NCBI GenBank assembly: GCA_944325495.1
Contig: CALVAD010000001.1
Location: forward strand, 124,001-188,000
Reading direction: 5' to 3'
DNA length: 64,000 nt
DNA from: an uncultured Bacteroidales bacterium
GTDB lineage: Bacteria; Bacteroidota; Bacteroidia; Bacteroidales; UBA932
The translations under genes and the position numbers were made by a program. Positions 36,183 through 44,758 of this stretch are shown in pieces. Within the stretch, counting starts at the first letter, position 1. Each line of letters starts with the position of its first letter. A model generated the notes under the pieces. The model saw only the letters and a program-made list of their open reading frames with translations, was not told the DNA's origin and did no database searches.

Positions 36183-36665
36183 ATGAGCAGGACAGCATTG
36201 TTCCCGGGGTCCTTCGACCCCTTCACGGCCGGACATCTGAACATTCTTGTCCGGGCGCTGACCATGTTCGATGAGATCGTGGTCGCGGTCGGCCTCAATC
36301 AGGACAAGGTCGGCTTCTTCACGAACCCTCAGAAGAAGGACATAATACGGCAGGCCGTCTCCGGCATCGGAAACGTGCGCGTCATCGAATATGACGGACT
36401 TACGGTGGATGTCTGCCGCGAACTCGGCATACGGCACATAGTCCGCGGAGTCAGGAACATGCTTGACTTCGAGAACGAGAGGGCGATCGCCGACGCCAAC
36501 CGCAGGCTCGCTCCGGACATAGAGACCATCATCATCCCCACGGCCCAGGAGTTCGCCCATATCTCCTCCTCGGCAGTCAGGGACATAATCAGGCATCGGG
36601 GCGACACGAGCCTTTTCCTTCCGGAAGGGGTCAGGCTGCCCGCCGCCGCAGAAAGGAGACCATGA
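36183..36665 (+). CDS. coaD: Phosphopantetheine adenylyltransferase
   Basis: 160-residue enzyme of coenzyme A synthesis (pantetheine-phosphate plus ATP to dephospho-CoA). The nucleotidyltransferase motif FPGSFDPFTAGHLNI and the C-terminal ISSSAVRDIIRHRGD are diagnostic; RGVRNMLDFENE is also typical. The 3' end overlaps the next gene by 4 nt. Confidence 0.96.
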   Translation: MSRTALFPGSFDPFTAGHLNILVRALTMFDEIVVAVGLNQDKVGFFTNPQKKDIIRQAVSGIGNVRVIEYDGLTVDVCRELGIRHIVRGVRNMLDFENERAIADANRRLAPDIETIIIPTAQEFAHISSSAVRDIIRHRGDTSLFLPEGVRLPAAAERRP

Positions 36666-37477
36666 AGAAGACGCTGTTTCTCTCGATTTTCCTGCTTGCC
36701 CTGTCGCCGCTCACTTCAGGGCAGAATCCTGCTGAGCGCTACGCCGGGCTGGACAGCCTTCTGACCGAATTCTATGCGGCCCTTGTCCCTGAGGACATAG
36801 AGGTCAAGAACGCCGAGATGGACAGGCTGATAGAGACCTGCCGCGACTCGCTGACGCGCCAGCATGTCACGCTGCAGATTTTCGACCACTACAGGCATGC
36901 CCGCATAATGGGCGAGGAGGCGGTGGCGGTCCATATATACGACGAGTGGATAGCTACCGGCAGGGTCAGAACCCGCAGCGAGTTCGAGCAGATGGAGGCG
37001 GAGATATTCGCCACGTTCAACCGCAATTCCCTGCTCGGCATGAAGGCGGCCGAAGTCACGCTCCGCAAACCCGGAGGCGGCAGGATGACCATACCTGCCG
37101 AAGGGCGGAAGGGAGTGATTTTCTTCTATGACACCTCATGCTCCAAATGCCGTCTCGAGCTGCAGCTGCTGCCTCCGGTGCTGGAGGACATAGAGTTCCC
37201 CGTGGACTTCTACGCCGTGTATACCGGGGCGGACCGGGGCGAATGGCGCGATGTCCGCAGCAGCTTCAGGCTCAGGAACAGGAATGTCAGGCTCATCCAT
37301 CTCTGGGACCCCGAGATGGATTCGGACTACCAGCTGATGTACGGCGTCACCGCCACTCCGAGGATGTTCTTTGTCCTCGAGGACGGGGAAATCATCGGAC
37401 GCAGGCTGGAGGTCGTCAATCTTCAGGAGATCATCCATTACGTTACACTGGTGCAGAATGGCCCGGAAGAAGAATAA
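36662..37477 (+). CDS. Secreted thioredoxin-like protein (DUF5106-type)
   Basis: 271 residues with a signal peptide (MKKTLFLSIFLLALSPLTSG), a helical N-terminal domain (about 25-125) and a thioredoxin-like domain (about 135-265) carrying a CxxC site, FYDTSCSKCRLELQLL, with cis-Pro in VTATPRMFFV. Probably a periplasmic thiol-disulfide protein; Bacteroidetes DUF5106 proteins look like this. Overlaps coaD by ATGA and the next small gene by 20 nt. Confidence 0.8.
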   Translation: MKKTLFLSIFLLALSPLTSGQNPAERYAGLDSLLTEFYAALVPEDIEVKNAEMDRLIETCRDSLTRQHVTLQIFDHYRHARIMGEEAVAVHIYDEWIATGRVRTRSEFEQMEAEIFATFNRNSLLGMKAAEVTLRKPGGGRMTIPAEGRKGVIFFYDTSCSKCRLELQLLPPVLEDIEFPVDFYAVYTGADRGEWRDVRSSFRLRNRNVRLIHLWDPEMDSDYQLMYGVTATPRMFFVLEDGEIIGRRLEVVNLQEIIHYVTLVQNGPEEE

Positions 37478-37694
37478 GAAATACAGCGGAGTCGACCCTG
37501 CATATCTGGAAAGGCACAGGGACTCCCTAAGACGAATTTACCGCAAGTCGGTGCTGTTCAATCAGCAGGAACTTGCGGCAATCGATGAATATTGCAGGCG
37601 CTTCAAGGTCTCCTCGCGTTCAGCCCTGATCCGCCAGGCTCTCATGGCCCATGTGATGGCCGGCCTGGAGGAGAACCATCCGACGCTTTTCTAG
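37458..37694 (+). CDS. Small ribbon-helix-helix-like protein
   Basis: 78 residues, N-terminus very basic (MARKKNKKYSG), then an RHH-like pattern: a strand KSVLFNQQELAAIDEYCRRF and the second helix SSRSALIRQALMAHVM. RHH proteins bind DNA as dimers; this may be a small regulator or an orphan antitoxin-like protein. No toxin gene is adjacent. It overlaps the upstream gene by 20 nt and the convergent lon stop by 4 nt. Confidence 0.75.
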   Translation: MARKKNKKYSGVDPAYLERHRDSLRRIYRKSVLFNQQELAAIDEYCRRFKVSSRSALIRQALMAHVMAGLEENHPTLF

Positions 37695-40093
37695 AATATC
37701 GCGGCTATCACGTCGTCTATGGTCTTGACATAGGTGAATGCAAGACCTTTGACATAGATTTCCTTGATGTCCTCGATGTCCTTGCGGTTGTCCTCGGAGA
37801 TGATTATCGTGTGTACTCCGGCTCTCTTGGCGGCGAGAATCTTCTCCTTGATGCCTCCTACCGGAAGCACGCGGCCGCGCAGGGTCATCTCTCCCGTCAT
37901 GGCTATGCCCTTCTTCACGGCTTCGCCGCGCAGTGCGGAGATCATTGAGCTCACCATCGTGATGCCGGCCGACGGTCCGTCCTTCGGGGTGGCTCCCTCG
38001 GGCACATGGATGTGGATGTCCTTGGCCGCGAACTCCTCCGAAGTCATCTTCGCCATCTCGGGATGAGCCTTGATGTACTGGTAGGCTATCGTGGCCGACT
38101 CCTTCATCACGTCGCCGAGATTTCCGGTCATGGTCATCACTCCCTTTCCGTTGGAGACCGAACTCTCCACGAACAGGATCTCGCCTCCCATCTGGGTCCA
38201 TGCGAGGCCCGTCACCACTCCGGGAGCCTCGTTGCCGGCCTGCTTGTCATGGAAGGCGGTCGGCAGTCCGAGATATTCCTTCAGATGCTCCTTCTTTATG
38301 ACTTTCGGCCATTCTTCGCCGAGGGCTATCTTCTTCGCCGTGACTCTGGCGATCTTCGCAATCTGCTTCTCGAGACCGCGCACGCCGGATTCATGGGTGT
38401 ATTCGTCTATGATCATGGCCAGCGCCGGCTTGTCTATCCTCAGGCTGTCCTTCGGCAGGCCGTGTTCTGCTATCTGTTTGGGTACAAGGAACTTCCTTGC
38501 GATTTCCATCTTCTCCTCGGCCAGATAACCGGTGACATTTATGACTTCCATGCGGTCGAGCAGCGCCGGCTGTATGGGCGATATGCTGTTGGCGGTGGTT
38601 ATGAAGAGCACGTTGCTCAGGTCGTAGTCAAGGTCGAGATAGTTGTCGTGGAAGGTCTTGTTCTGCTCTGGATCGAGGGCTTCCAGCAGGGCTGATGAAG
38701 GGTCGCCCTTGAAGTCCGAGCTCAATTTGTCGATTTCGTCGAGCACTATGACCGGATTCGAGGTGCCGGCCCTCGCGATTCCGTTGAGTATGCGTCCGGG
38801 CAGCGCCCCTACGTAAGTCTTCCTGTGGCCCCGGATTTCGGCCTCGTCATGCATGCCGCCGAGGGCTATGCGCACATATTTGCGTCCGAGGGCCTTGGCT
38901 ATGGACTTGCCGAGGGAGGTCTTTCCGACTCCCGGAGGGCCGTAGAGGCACAGTATGGGCGATTTCATGTTGCCCTTGAGCTTCAGCACGGCCAGATATT
39001 CGATGATGCGTTCCTTGACGGTGTCCAGGCCGTAGTGGTCGTGGTCAAGTACTTTCTGCGCGTGCTTGAGATCGAGGTTGTCCTTGCTCGTCTCCTCCCA
39101 CGGCAGCTGCAGCATGAAGTCGAGATAGTTGTACTGCACGCTGTAGTCCGGCGACGAGGGATTGTACTTCTCCAGTTTCGCAAGCTCCTTGTCGAAGGCT
39201 TCCGCTATCTCCTTTGGCCATTTCTTCTCCGCCGCCCTCTCCCTGAAGCGGTCGAACTCCTCGGCGTCGTCCATGCCGAGCTCCTCCTGGATGGTGCGGA
39301 GCTGGTTGTTGAGATAGTATTCCCTCTGCTGCTGGTCTATCTCGCTCTTGACCTTCTGGTTGATCTCCTGCTTGATCTTCATGAGCTCGATCTGCATGTC
39401 CAGTACGGAGAGCAGCTTGAGTCCGCGCACCTTGACGTCGTCGTATTCGAGCAGGTGCATCCTCGACTCGAAATTCTCGACCTCGATGGTCGTCGCGATG
39501 AAGTTCACGAGAAAGCGGAAGTCGTCGATCGCCTTGACGGCGCCGATGGTCTCGCGCGTGCCTATGTTGGAGCTGCGGAGAATCTGGACGGCCTTGTCCT
39601 TGAGAGCTTCGCTTATTGCCTTTATGTCAGTGCTGTGGTTGTCCTCCCTGAGTATGTCGGGAAGATAGTGCACCTTGGCGTTGATATACGGGTTGTATGC
39701 TATCACTCCGTCGACCTCCAGCCTCTTGAACGCCTGGAGTATCGCGGTGATGGTGCCGTCCGGCATGTCGAGGGTCTTGATGATCTTGCAGACGGAGCCG
39801 TAGCGGAAGAGATCCTCCTCCTGGGGCTCCTCGACCATCACGTCCTCCTGCGGCACGGCTCCGATGAAGAAGCCGTCCTTCTCCGCGTCGTGGATCAGCT
39901 TGATGGACTTTTCGCGTCCTATCGTTATGGGGAAGATGGCTCCCGGGAACAGCACCGCGTTGCGCAGCGCCAGGATGGGGAGCACGTCGGGAAGCTCCGA
40001 CTCGTCTATCTTTATCGCATTTTCGCCCTGAAGCACCGGAATGATGCTTACCTCCGCTCCCGAAGGCAAGGTGAATTCTTTATCCAATTTCAT
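37691..40093 (-). CDS. lon: ATP-dependent Lon protease
   Basis: 800-residue AAA+ serine protease. Domains: substrate-binding LON N domain (about 30-225), coiled-coil (about 230-320), AAA+ module with Walker [12 protein letters not shown], and protease domain with the Ser-Lys dyad (Ser in [11 protein letters not shown], Lys in [14 protein letters not shown]). Full length. Divergent from the HU gene across a 167-nt AT-rich spacer. A variant -7 box lies 19 nt before the ATG; no recognised heat-shock operator was seen. Confidence 0.97.
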   Translation of the reverse strand: MKLDKEFTLPSGAEVSIIPVLQGENAIKIDESELPDVLPILALRNAVLFPGAIFPITIGREKSIKLIHDAEKDGFFIGAVPQEDVMVEEPQEEDLFRYGSVCKIIKTLDMPDGTITAILQAFKRLEVDGVIAYNPYINAKVHYLPDILREDNHSTDIKAISEALKDKAVQILRSSNIGTRETIGAVKAIDDFRFLVNFIATTIEVENFESRMHLLEYDDVKVRGLKLLSVLDMQIELMKIKQEINQKVKSEIDQQQREYYLNNQLRTIQEELGMDDAEEFDRFRERAAEKKWPKEIAEAFDKELAKLEKYNPSSPDYSVQYNYLDFMLQLPWEETSKDNLDLKHAQKVLDHDHYGLDTVKERIIEYLAVLKLKGNMKSPILCLYGPPGVGKTSLGKSIAKALGRKYVRIALGGMHDEAEIRGHRKTYVGALPGRILNGIARAGTSNPVIVLDEIDKLSSDFKGDPSSALLEALDPEQNKTFHDNYLDLDYDLSNVLFITTANSISPIQPALLDRMEVINVTGYLAEEKMEIARKFLVPKQIAEHGLPKDSLRIDKPALAMIIDEYTHESGVRGLEKQIAKIARVTAKKIALGEEWPKVIKKEHLKEYLGLPTAFHDKQAGNEAPGVVTGLAWTQMGGEILFVESSVSNGKGVMTMTGNLGDVMKESATIAYQYIKAHPEMAKMTSEEFAAKDIHIHVPEGATPKDGPSAGITMVSSMISALRGEAVKKGIAMTGEMTLRGRVLPVGGIKEKILAAKRAGVHTIIISEDNRKDIEDIKEIYVKGLAFTYVKTIDDVIAAIF

Positions 40094-40112
40094 AGTTCTG
40101 CCAAAATGTCAG

Positions 40113-40120
40113 TAAAATTA
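40113..40120 (-). promoter_or_regulatory. Possible lon -7 box
   Basis: TAATTTTA on the minus strand, one base from TAnnTTTG, 19 nt before the lon ATG. Confidence 0.45.
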
Positions 40121-40183
40121 ACATGATAATCCAGGCCATGAATATAGTCAATCTCCGTGCCATCGCAAAAACTGGCAAATGAT

Positions 40184-40214
40184 TTTGAATAATAAAAAAA
40201 TTAACCTAATTTTG
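40184..40214 (+). promoter_or_regulatory. Promoter of the HU gene
   Basis: -33 TTTG (40184-40187), 19-nt spacer and -7 TAATTTTG (40207-40214): the textbook Bacteroidetes primary sigma-factor promoter. Leader about 40 nt, AT-rich. Confidence 0.75.
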
Positions 40215-40260
40215 TCTTCTGTTTTCACTGAATTGTTATTGACAAGTAATTATATATAAT

Positions 40261-40575
40261 ATGGCAAAAGAAGGAAACAAGGCCAGCAGCGTGACCAAGG
40301 CCGATCTCGTCAACGAGATTGCCTCGAAGACCGGGGTGGAGAAAGTGGTCGTAAAGAATATTGTCGAGGCTGTGATGGACAGCGTGAAGTCATCCATAAT
40401 CAAGGGCAATCCGGTATACCTCCGCGGTTTCGGAAGCTTCATCGTGAAGCACCGCGCGCAGAAGGCTGCCCGCAACATCACCAAGAAGACCACGATGACG
40501 ATTCCCGAGCATGACATCCCCGCGTTCAAGCCTTCCAAGTCTTTCGTCAACGCGGTGAAGAATAAGGGTGAATAG
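40261..40575 (+). CDS. HU-family DNA-binding protein
   Basis: 104-residue histone-like protein: MAKEGNKASSVTKADLVNEIA start, DNA-binding arm region around RGFGSFIVKHRAQKAARNI, and the family ending IPAFKPSKSFVNAV (HU/IHF consensus PxFKPSKxFxxxV). Non-specific DNA bending and nucleoid structure. The short hydrophilic N-terminal extension is common in Bacteroidetes. Followed 29 nt later by the tiny basic gene. Confidence 0.93.
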   Translation: MAKEGNKASSVTKADLVNEIASKTGVEKVVVKNIVEAVMDSVKSSIIKGNPVYLRGFGSFIVKHRAQKAARNITKKTTMTIPEHDIPAFKPSKSFVNAVKNKGE

Positions 40576-40604
40576 AAGGAAAATCAACAATAACCATTCA
40601 TATT

Positions 40605-40694
40605 ATGCCAAACGGTAAGAAGCATAAAAGACATAAGATGTCGACGCACAAGCGCAAGAAGCGCTTGCGCCTGAACAGACATAAGAAGAAGTAG
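40605..40694 (+). CDS. 29-residue AURKAIP1/COX24-type basic protein
   Basis: Tiny protein starting MPNGKKHKRHKMSTHKRKKR and ending in RLRLNRHKKK, nearly all Lys, Arg and His. It matches the pattern of Bacteroidetes AURKAIP1/COX24-domain proteins (MPxGKKxKRHKxxTHKRKKR). In mitochondria the related protein belongs to the small ribosomal subunit, so a ribosomal role is likely but inferred. ATG at 40605, TAG at 40692-40694; a clean terminator follows. Confidence 0.82.
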   Translation: MPNGKKHKRHKMSTHKRKKRLRLNRHKKK

Positions 40695-40700
40695 TCGAGA

Positions 40701-40733
40701 AAAGTCCGACGGGGGATCCGGCGGGCTTTTTCT
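40701..40733 (+). terminator. Intrinsic terminator after the 29-residue gene
   Basis: AAAGTCCGACGG (40701-40712) pairs with CCGGCGGGCTTT (40718-40729) with one mismatch and one G-U pair, followed by TTC and a T-rich stretch. Confidence 0.7.
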
Positions 40734-40747
40734 TAATCGTATGTTCA

Positions 40748-42307
40748 ATGGATACCGCGAAACTTGAAAAGGATCTGGTGGTCGATGTGACCGCCTCTGA
40801 AGTTCGGATAGCGCTGATGGAGAACCATCGCCTGATCGAGCTTGACAGGGAGTCAACAAAGAGCCACGGATTTTCGGTGGGGGATGTCTACCTGGGCAAG
40901 GTCAAGAAGCTCCTTCCCGCCCTCAACGCCGCTTTCGTGGATATCGGCGACACCAAGGAGGCATTTGTCCACTATCTCGACCTCGGAATGTATTTCGATG
41001 CGTTCGACGCCTTCGTCAAGGGCAGCAATCCCAACCGGGAGCTCGGAAAGCTCTTCTCGGGGATAAAGCTGGGACCCGTTCTGCCGAAGGAGGGAAGGAT
41101 AGAGGAGCATCTCAAGCTCGGGCAGATGATCATGGTGCAGATCACCAAGGAACCGATTTCCACGAAGGGCTCCAGATTGACTGCGGAGATTTCATTGGCA
41201 GGACGCAACATTGTATTGCTGCCTTTTGCAGAGAAGGTAAGCGTTTCCCAGAAAATCGCCTCGCGAGAGGAAAAGAAAAGGCTGGAGACTCTTGTAAGGA
41301 GCATCCTCCCTCCGAACTACGGAGCCATAATCCGTACTGCGGCCGAACAGAAGAACGCCGCAGTGCTGGTTGCCGAGCTTCGTTCGCTCATAGAGAAGTG
41401 GGAGGCTTCATGGTCGAAGCTCGCCTCGTCCAAGGGGGTGAAGCTTCTGTTCACCGAATACGACAAGACTACGGCCGTGCTGCGCGATCTCCTCAACGAT
41501 TCTTTCTCGAACGTCTATGTCAACGACGCGAGGGTGTTCGACGAGGTCAGGAAGTATGTTTCGCTGATTTCTCCCGAGCAGGAGAAAATCGTGAAGCTCT
41601 ACGACGGCAAGGATCCGATTTTCGACCATTTTGAGGTCACGCGCCAGATCAAGAGCTCGTTCGGCAAGGTGGTGCCCATGAAACAGGGAGCGTACATAGT
41701 GATTGAACCCACCGAGGCTCTGAACGTGATCGACGTCAACAGCGGCATCAGGGCCAAGACCACCGACCAGGAGGAGAACACCTTCGAGGTCAACAAGATC
41801 GCCGCCGAGGAAATCGCCCGGCAGCTGAGGCTGAGGGACATGGGCGGAATCATAATCGTCGACTTCATCGACATGGACAAGGTTGAACACAGGAACGAGC
41901 TGTTCAACTACATGAAGGAGCTGCTTGAGAAGGACAGGGCCAAGCACAATGTGCTGCCCCTGACCAAGTTCGGACTGATGCAGATCACCCGTCAGCGCAT
42001 CCGTCCGATTACCGAGATCAACACTACGGAGAAGTGTCCGCTTTGCCACGGCACGGGCAAGATAGCTTCCACGGTGATCATCGACGAGGAGGTGGAGCGC
42101 AAGCTGGCTTTTCATGCCGAAAGGGGCGTGAAGGCTTTCGTGCTCAGGCTCAGCCCTATTCTGGGTTCTTATCTGACACGGGGTTTCAACTCCTATGTCC
42201 GCAAATGGAAACGCAAATACAAGTGCAAGCTGAGGGTCGAGGAGATGACGGACCACAGCATTCTGCAATATGAAATCTGTGATGAAACGGGGAAGGCGCT
42301 TGATTGA
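40748..42307 (+). CDS. rng: Ribonuclease E/G family endoribonuclease
   Basis: 519-residue RNase G-type enzyme for rRNA maturation and mRNA decay. Domains: S1-like RNA-binding insert (about 38-140; GDVYLGKVKKLLPALNAAFVDIG in part: KVKKLLPALNAAFVDIG), 5'-sensor and the DNase I-like catalytic domain with the Mg-binding Asp residues in IDVNSGI (about 330) and GIIIVDFIDMD (about 375), and the zinc-link CPLCHGTGK. No long C-terminal scaffold, so RNase G-like rather than RNase E. Strong terminator at its end. Confidence 0.94.
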   Translation: MDTAKLEKDLVVDVTASEVRIALMENHRLIELDRESTKSHGFSVGDVYLGKVKKLLPALNAAFVDIGDTKEAFVHYLDLGMYFDAFDAFVKGSNPNRELGKLFSGIKLGPVLPKEGRIEEHLKLGQMIMVQITKEPISTKGSRLTAEISLAGRNIVLLPFAEKVSVSQKIASREEKKRLETLVRSILPPNYGAIIRTAAEQKNAAVLVAELRSLIEKWEASWSKLASSKGVKLLFTEYDKTTAVLRDLLNDSFSNVYVNDARVFDEVRKYVSLISPEQEKIVKLYDGKDPIFDHFEVTRQIKSSFGKVVPMKQGAYIVIEPTEALNVIDVNSGIRAKTTDQEENTFEVNKIAAEEIARQLRLRDMGGIIIVDFIDMDKVEHRNELFNYMKELLEKDRAKHNVLPLTKFGLMQITRQRIRPITEINTTEKCPLCHGTGKIASTVIIDEEVERKLAFHAERGVKAFVLRLSPILGSYLTRGFNSYVRKWKRKYKCKLRVEEMTDHSILQYEICDETGKALD

Positions 42308-42323
42308 GCGCCTTTTCTTTTTT
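42293..42323 (+). terminator. rng intrinsic terminator
   Basis: AAGGCGCT-TGATTG-AGCGCCTT stem followed by TTCTTTTTT; the stem overlaps the rng stop codon. Confidence 0.85.
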
Positions 42324-42981
42324 GGTCACCTGGACATTCGGTAGGATGAAATGAGCCCAAAAACTTCTAATGGACAAAAAGCAGGACGGAAAGGCAAAAG
42401 TCAAGCGCGGAGCGAACCTCTCAAGGGCTCGGAGCAGTGCCTGGCCTTTAGCCGCCGGAGGTCGTATATTCCGGCGGCGGTGCCGGCGTCACTCCCGTGC
42501 TGAAGATCGAGGAGGGGTGCTGGTGGCGGTGTCGCGGGCCCGATATGGTGGGTGGCGGAAGCTGAAAATAGTGCGGTGGGTGAGTCGTCGGGCTTTGGAT
42601 GCCGTTGGTGGTGTGCTGGCAACATTTGATGAGTGTCCCATGGTGTTGCCTGAACTTCGGATGTGGGCAGCCGCGAAGTTGGAAAGAGGTGCGGTCAGCA
42701 AGCCGTTGGAATTTGGGCATTGCCGTAGGCGTGCATTGAAAAATGCCCGTGCGGCGGTGATTGCCAAATGGCTGCTTGTCAGCCGATTGCGCGTTCGACC
42801 TGCACAACGGTAGGGTTCCGGAAGGCGACCGGTGTGCAGTGCCGTTCCGGAAATCGGCCTTCTGAGGCCCTGCAAGGCCGATTCATGATATTCCAGCGCA
42901 CAGGCTATTTTCAATGGTCGGCTTTCAGGTGGCTCCCGGCGCGACAAGTTGCTGGCTATCACCTCCAAATGTCGACTATGC

Positions 42982-42995
42982 GGCGGGGTGGACAT
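42982..42995. repeat. 14-bp inverted copy of the element's right boundary
   Basis: GGCGGGGTGGACAT here is the exact reverse complement of 43203-43216 (ATGTCCACCCCGCC), which spans the end of the right inverted repeat. The sequence that follows (CTAGGGTGA) loosely resembles the inner part of the inverted repeat. This may mark a nested or rearranged copy 221 bp long. Confidence 0.45.
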
Positions 42996-43041
42996 CTAGG
43001 GTGACGGCATATGACTTGTCGCACCAGGGGTCATCTAAAAA

Positions 43042-43140
43042 TCAGCGGCGCCAATCCTTGCATTTATATTGTTGTTTCCTGCCTCTGAAACCGTTCCTGA
43101 CCACATTCGAAGACCCGCAGAAAAAGCATTTTTTGACCAT
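43042..43140 (-). pseudogene. Remnant of a zinc-ribbon transposase N-terminus
   Basis: Starting at the ATG at 43140 on the minus strand, the frame reads MVKKCFFCGSSNVVRNGF then RGRKQQYKCKDWRR and stops at 43042. CxxC-N(about 19)-C with the VVRNGF and QYKCKD phrases is the zinc-ribbon seen at the N-terminus of IS1-, IS1595- and Zn-variant IS256-type transposases; the fourth Cys (KDCGR expected) has become Trp and a stop follows shortly. The rest of the transposase is not recognisable. It starts 48 nt inside the right inverted repeat, as expected for an insertion-sequence gene. Confidence 0.6.
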
Positions 43141-43238
43141 ATCGGTGATAATCTTCACAAAGACATGGATTTCAACCTATTACAACGATTTCATCCTACC
43201 AAATGTCCACCCCGCCAGTTTCTTGTTGTAGTGTGGAC

Positions 43239-43524
43239 GACGGCCGGCGGTATGCGGGCGAGGCAGACGGGGGTTGGGGAATAGTCTGCCTCGTTCGCAT
43301 ACCGCCGGCCGTCTTGCAGCGCTGAAGCGGAAATGGTGCGGTCAAGTCAGGGAAGCAGGGGAAGTCTGCCTCGCCCGCATACCGCCGGCCGTCTTGCAGC
43401 GCTGAAACAGAAATGGTGCGGTCAAGTCAGAGGTGCAGGGGAGTCCGCTTGGCCCGCATATCGCCAGCAGTCTTGCGGCGCTGAAGCAGAAATGCTGCAG
43501 CCAGGTCAGAGGCGCCGGCAGGAA
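43239..43524. repeat. Three ~80-bp tandem repeats preceded by an inverted half-copy
   Basis: Unit copies start at 43284 (80 bp), 43364 (79 bp) and 43443 (about 82 bp, more diverged). Each begins GTCTGCCTCGCCCGCATACC or a variant and contains GTCTTGCAGCGCTGAA followed by AATGGTGCGGTCAAGTCAG. The first 30 bases of the unit occur inverted at 43239-43268: this arm pairs perfectly (30/30) with copy 2 (43364-43393), and with copy 1 (43284-43313) at 28/30 plus two possible G-U pairs, loop 15 nt. No spacers of the CRISPR kind. The remaining bases to 43602 show no gene. Confidence 0.7.
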
Positions 43525-43602
43525 CCGGGGATGAAACGGAATGCCGTCCGGGGTCATGAATCTGACGGCGGACGGCATCCGGCAGGGTGAATCCTGCAAG
43601 GG

Positions 43603-44754
43603 CTATTCGTAGCTGCCTGCAGGGTTGTTGCGGTCGTAGACGTTGACTGTCCATACCTTGCAGCGCAGGTCTTCGCCTTCGGGCCCCGACACATACAGGG
43701 TCACGACATAGTGGGTGTTGTCTCTGGCGTATTCGTGCACCGGGTTCTGTTCGGTCGAGGTGGTCCCGTCGCCGAAATCCCATTTCCACGATGTGATGTC
43801 GCCGTAGCTGCGGTCCCTGAAGGCCACGAGGCGGCTTCCGTCGATGACCTGGTGAGTCCAGTCGGCCTCGACAGGCTTGCGGAACTGCTTTTCGAGAGGC
43901 ATCAGTGTGAACAGCCGCTGCATCGAGGCGTTGCCGAACATCCTGTGATGCTCCGACAGATTCCAGAATCCGTTGTTGCCACGGCCGCCGTCGTAGTCTA
44001 TCACGGCCCAGCACAGACCGATCTTCTTGCCTTCGTACAGGCGTGTTTCCTTGGAATACTGCGGGCCTTCGGGGCTGGCGTAGTCGAACGGGGTGATGTA
44101 GAACTCGAACTTCAGGGTCCCGGACTCGCCGTGGCTGAAATCGTAGGAATAGGCGTAGTTGGCATACGGGAGTTCCTTCAGCCACTGCTGCGTGCCCCAT
44201 ACCATGGTCCAGTCCTTTCCGGGGGTGGGAGGGGTCATTATGTGATAGTTCTGGGCGTGCACGTTCTGCAGCTGGAAGAATGCGTCGAACCTGCTCAGGA
44301 CTTCGGAGTTCAGTCTGAATTCGTCCACATGCGGACCTCCGGACAGGTCTCCGTCGACCACTACTTCGAACGTGTCGTTCCTCAGGGCAAGCTGGTCGAA
44401 GTCCCAGTAGTCGTCATAGGCCTCGTAATAGAAATACAGGCGATTCAGTCCCTCTACCCAGCCGACCTTGACCTTTATGTCGAGCGTGGACCTGTCGATG
44501 CCTTCGTGCTTCCCGCTGTCGTCCCACATCTCCTCGATTCCCACGGCATAGCTGTCGGGGACCATGTCCCAGTCGGAGAAGTTTCCGTCTATTCTGGGAA
44601 TCATGTTCTTCGGGAACTGGAAAACCTGGAAGCCGGGTTCGGTGACCTGAACTTCCGAGGACGTGCCCGGGACATGCCCTGCATAGGGGTCGGCGGTCTG
44701 GGCGTATAGCAGCGGCGCTCCGAAGAGCAGCGCTGCGGCTGCCAGGGTCTTCAT
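43603..44754 (-). CDS. Secreted CBM9-like protein with C-terminal PKD domain
   Basis: 383 residues: signal peptide (about 1-18), a large beta-sandwich resembling carbohydrate-binding family 9 or DOMON-type sugar-binding domains (about 45-285; IPRIDGNFSDWDMVPDS, LYFYYEAYDDYWDFDQLALRNDTFEVVVDGD in parts), and a PKD domain (about 300-375) with the hallmark WKWDFGDGTTSTEQNPVHEY. No catalytic domain. Probably binds a glycan at the cell surface. It starts 4 nt after the upstream GH35-like gene, so the two form an operon and may act on the same polysaccharide. Confidence 0.82.
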   Translation of the reverse strand: MKTLAAAALLFGAPLLYAQTADPYAGHVPGTSSEVQVTEPGFQVFQFPKNMIPRIDGNFSDWDMVPDSYAVGIEEMWDDSGKHEGIDRSTLDIKVKVGWVEGLNRLYFYYEAYDDYWDFDQLALRNDTFEVVVDGDLSGGPHVDEFRLNSEVLSRFDAFFQLQNVHAQNYHIMTPPTPGKDWTMVWGTQQWLKELPYANYAYSYDFSHGESGTLKFEFYITPFDYASPEGPQYSKETRLYEGKKIGLCWAVIDYDGGRGNNGFWNLSEHHRMFGNASMQRLFTLMPLEKQFRKPVEADWTHQVIDGSRLVAFRDRSYGDITSWKWDFGDGTTSTEQNPVHEYARDNTHYVVTLYVSGPEGEDLRCKVWTVNVYDRNNPAGSYE

Positions 44755-44758
44755 ATCG

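Larger units (their letters stand above)
42331..43209. mobile_element. Decayed transposon-like element with 22-bp terminal inverted repeats
   Basis: The left end (42331-42352, TGGACATTCGGTAGG... then ATGAAAT) is the reverse complement of the right end (43188-43209) at 21 of 22 positions. Inside the right end, the minus strand encodes the start of a zinc-ribbon transposase (see 43069-43140). No intact transposase remains, and no obvious target-site duplication flanks it. The interior contains two perfect hairpins: GCCGCCGGA/TCCGGCGGC (42451-42459 with 42470-42478) and AATCGGCCTT/AAGGCCGATT (42852-42861 with 42874-42883). Apparent reading frames in the interior are Arg/Ala- or Ser/Pro-rich and unrecognisable. 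Most likely a relic insertion sequence or a non-autonomous derivative. Confidence 0.6.

Noticed and set aside
42370..42813. 147-codon plus-strand frame inside the transposon-like element, and a 168-codon minus-strand frame (42489-42995).
   Set aside because: Both are rich in Arg/Ala or Ser/Pro/Arg, overlap each other and match nothing I recognise; the composition looks like non-coding translation.
43284..43524. CRISPR array.
   Set aside because: The repeated unit is 80 bp with no unique spacers, and no cas gene is in the window.
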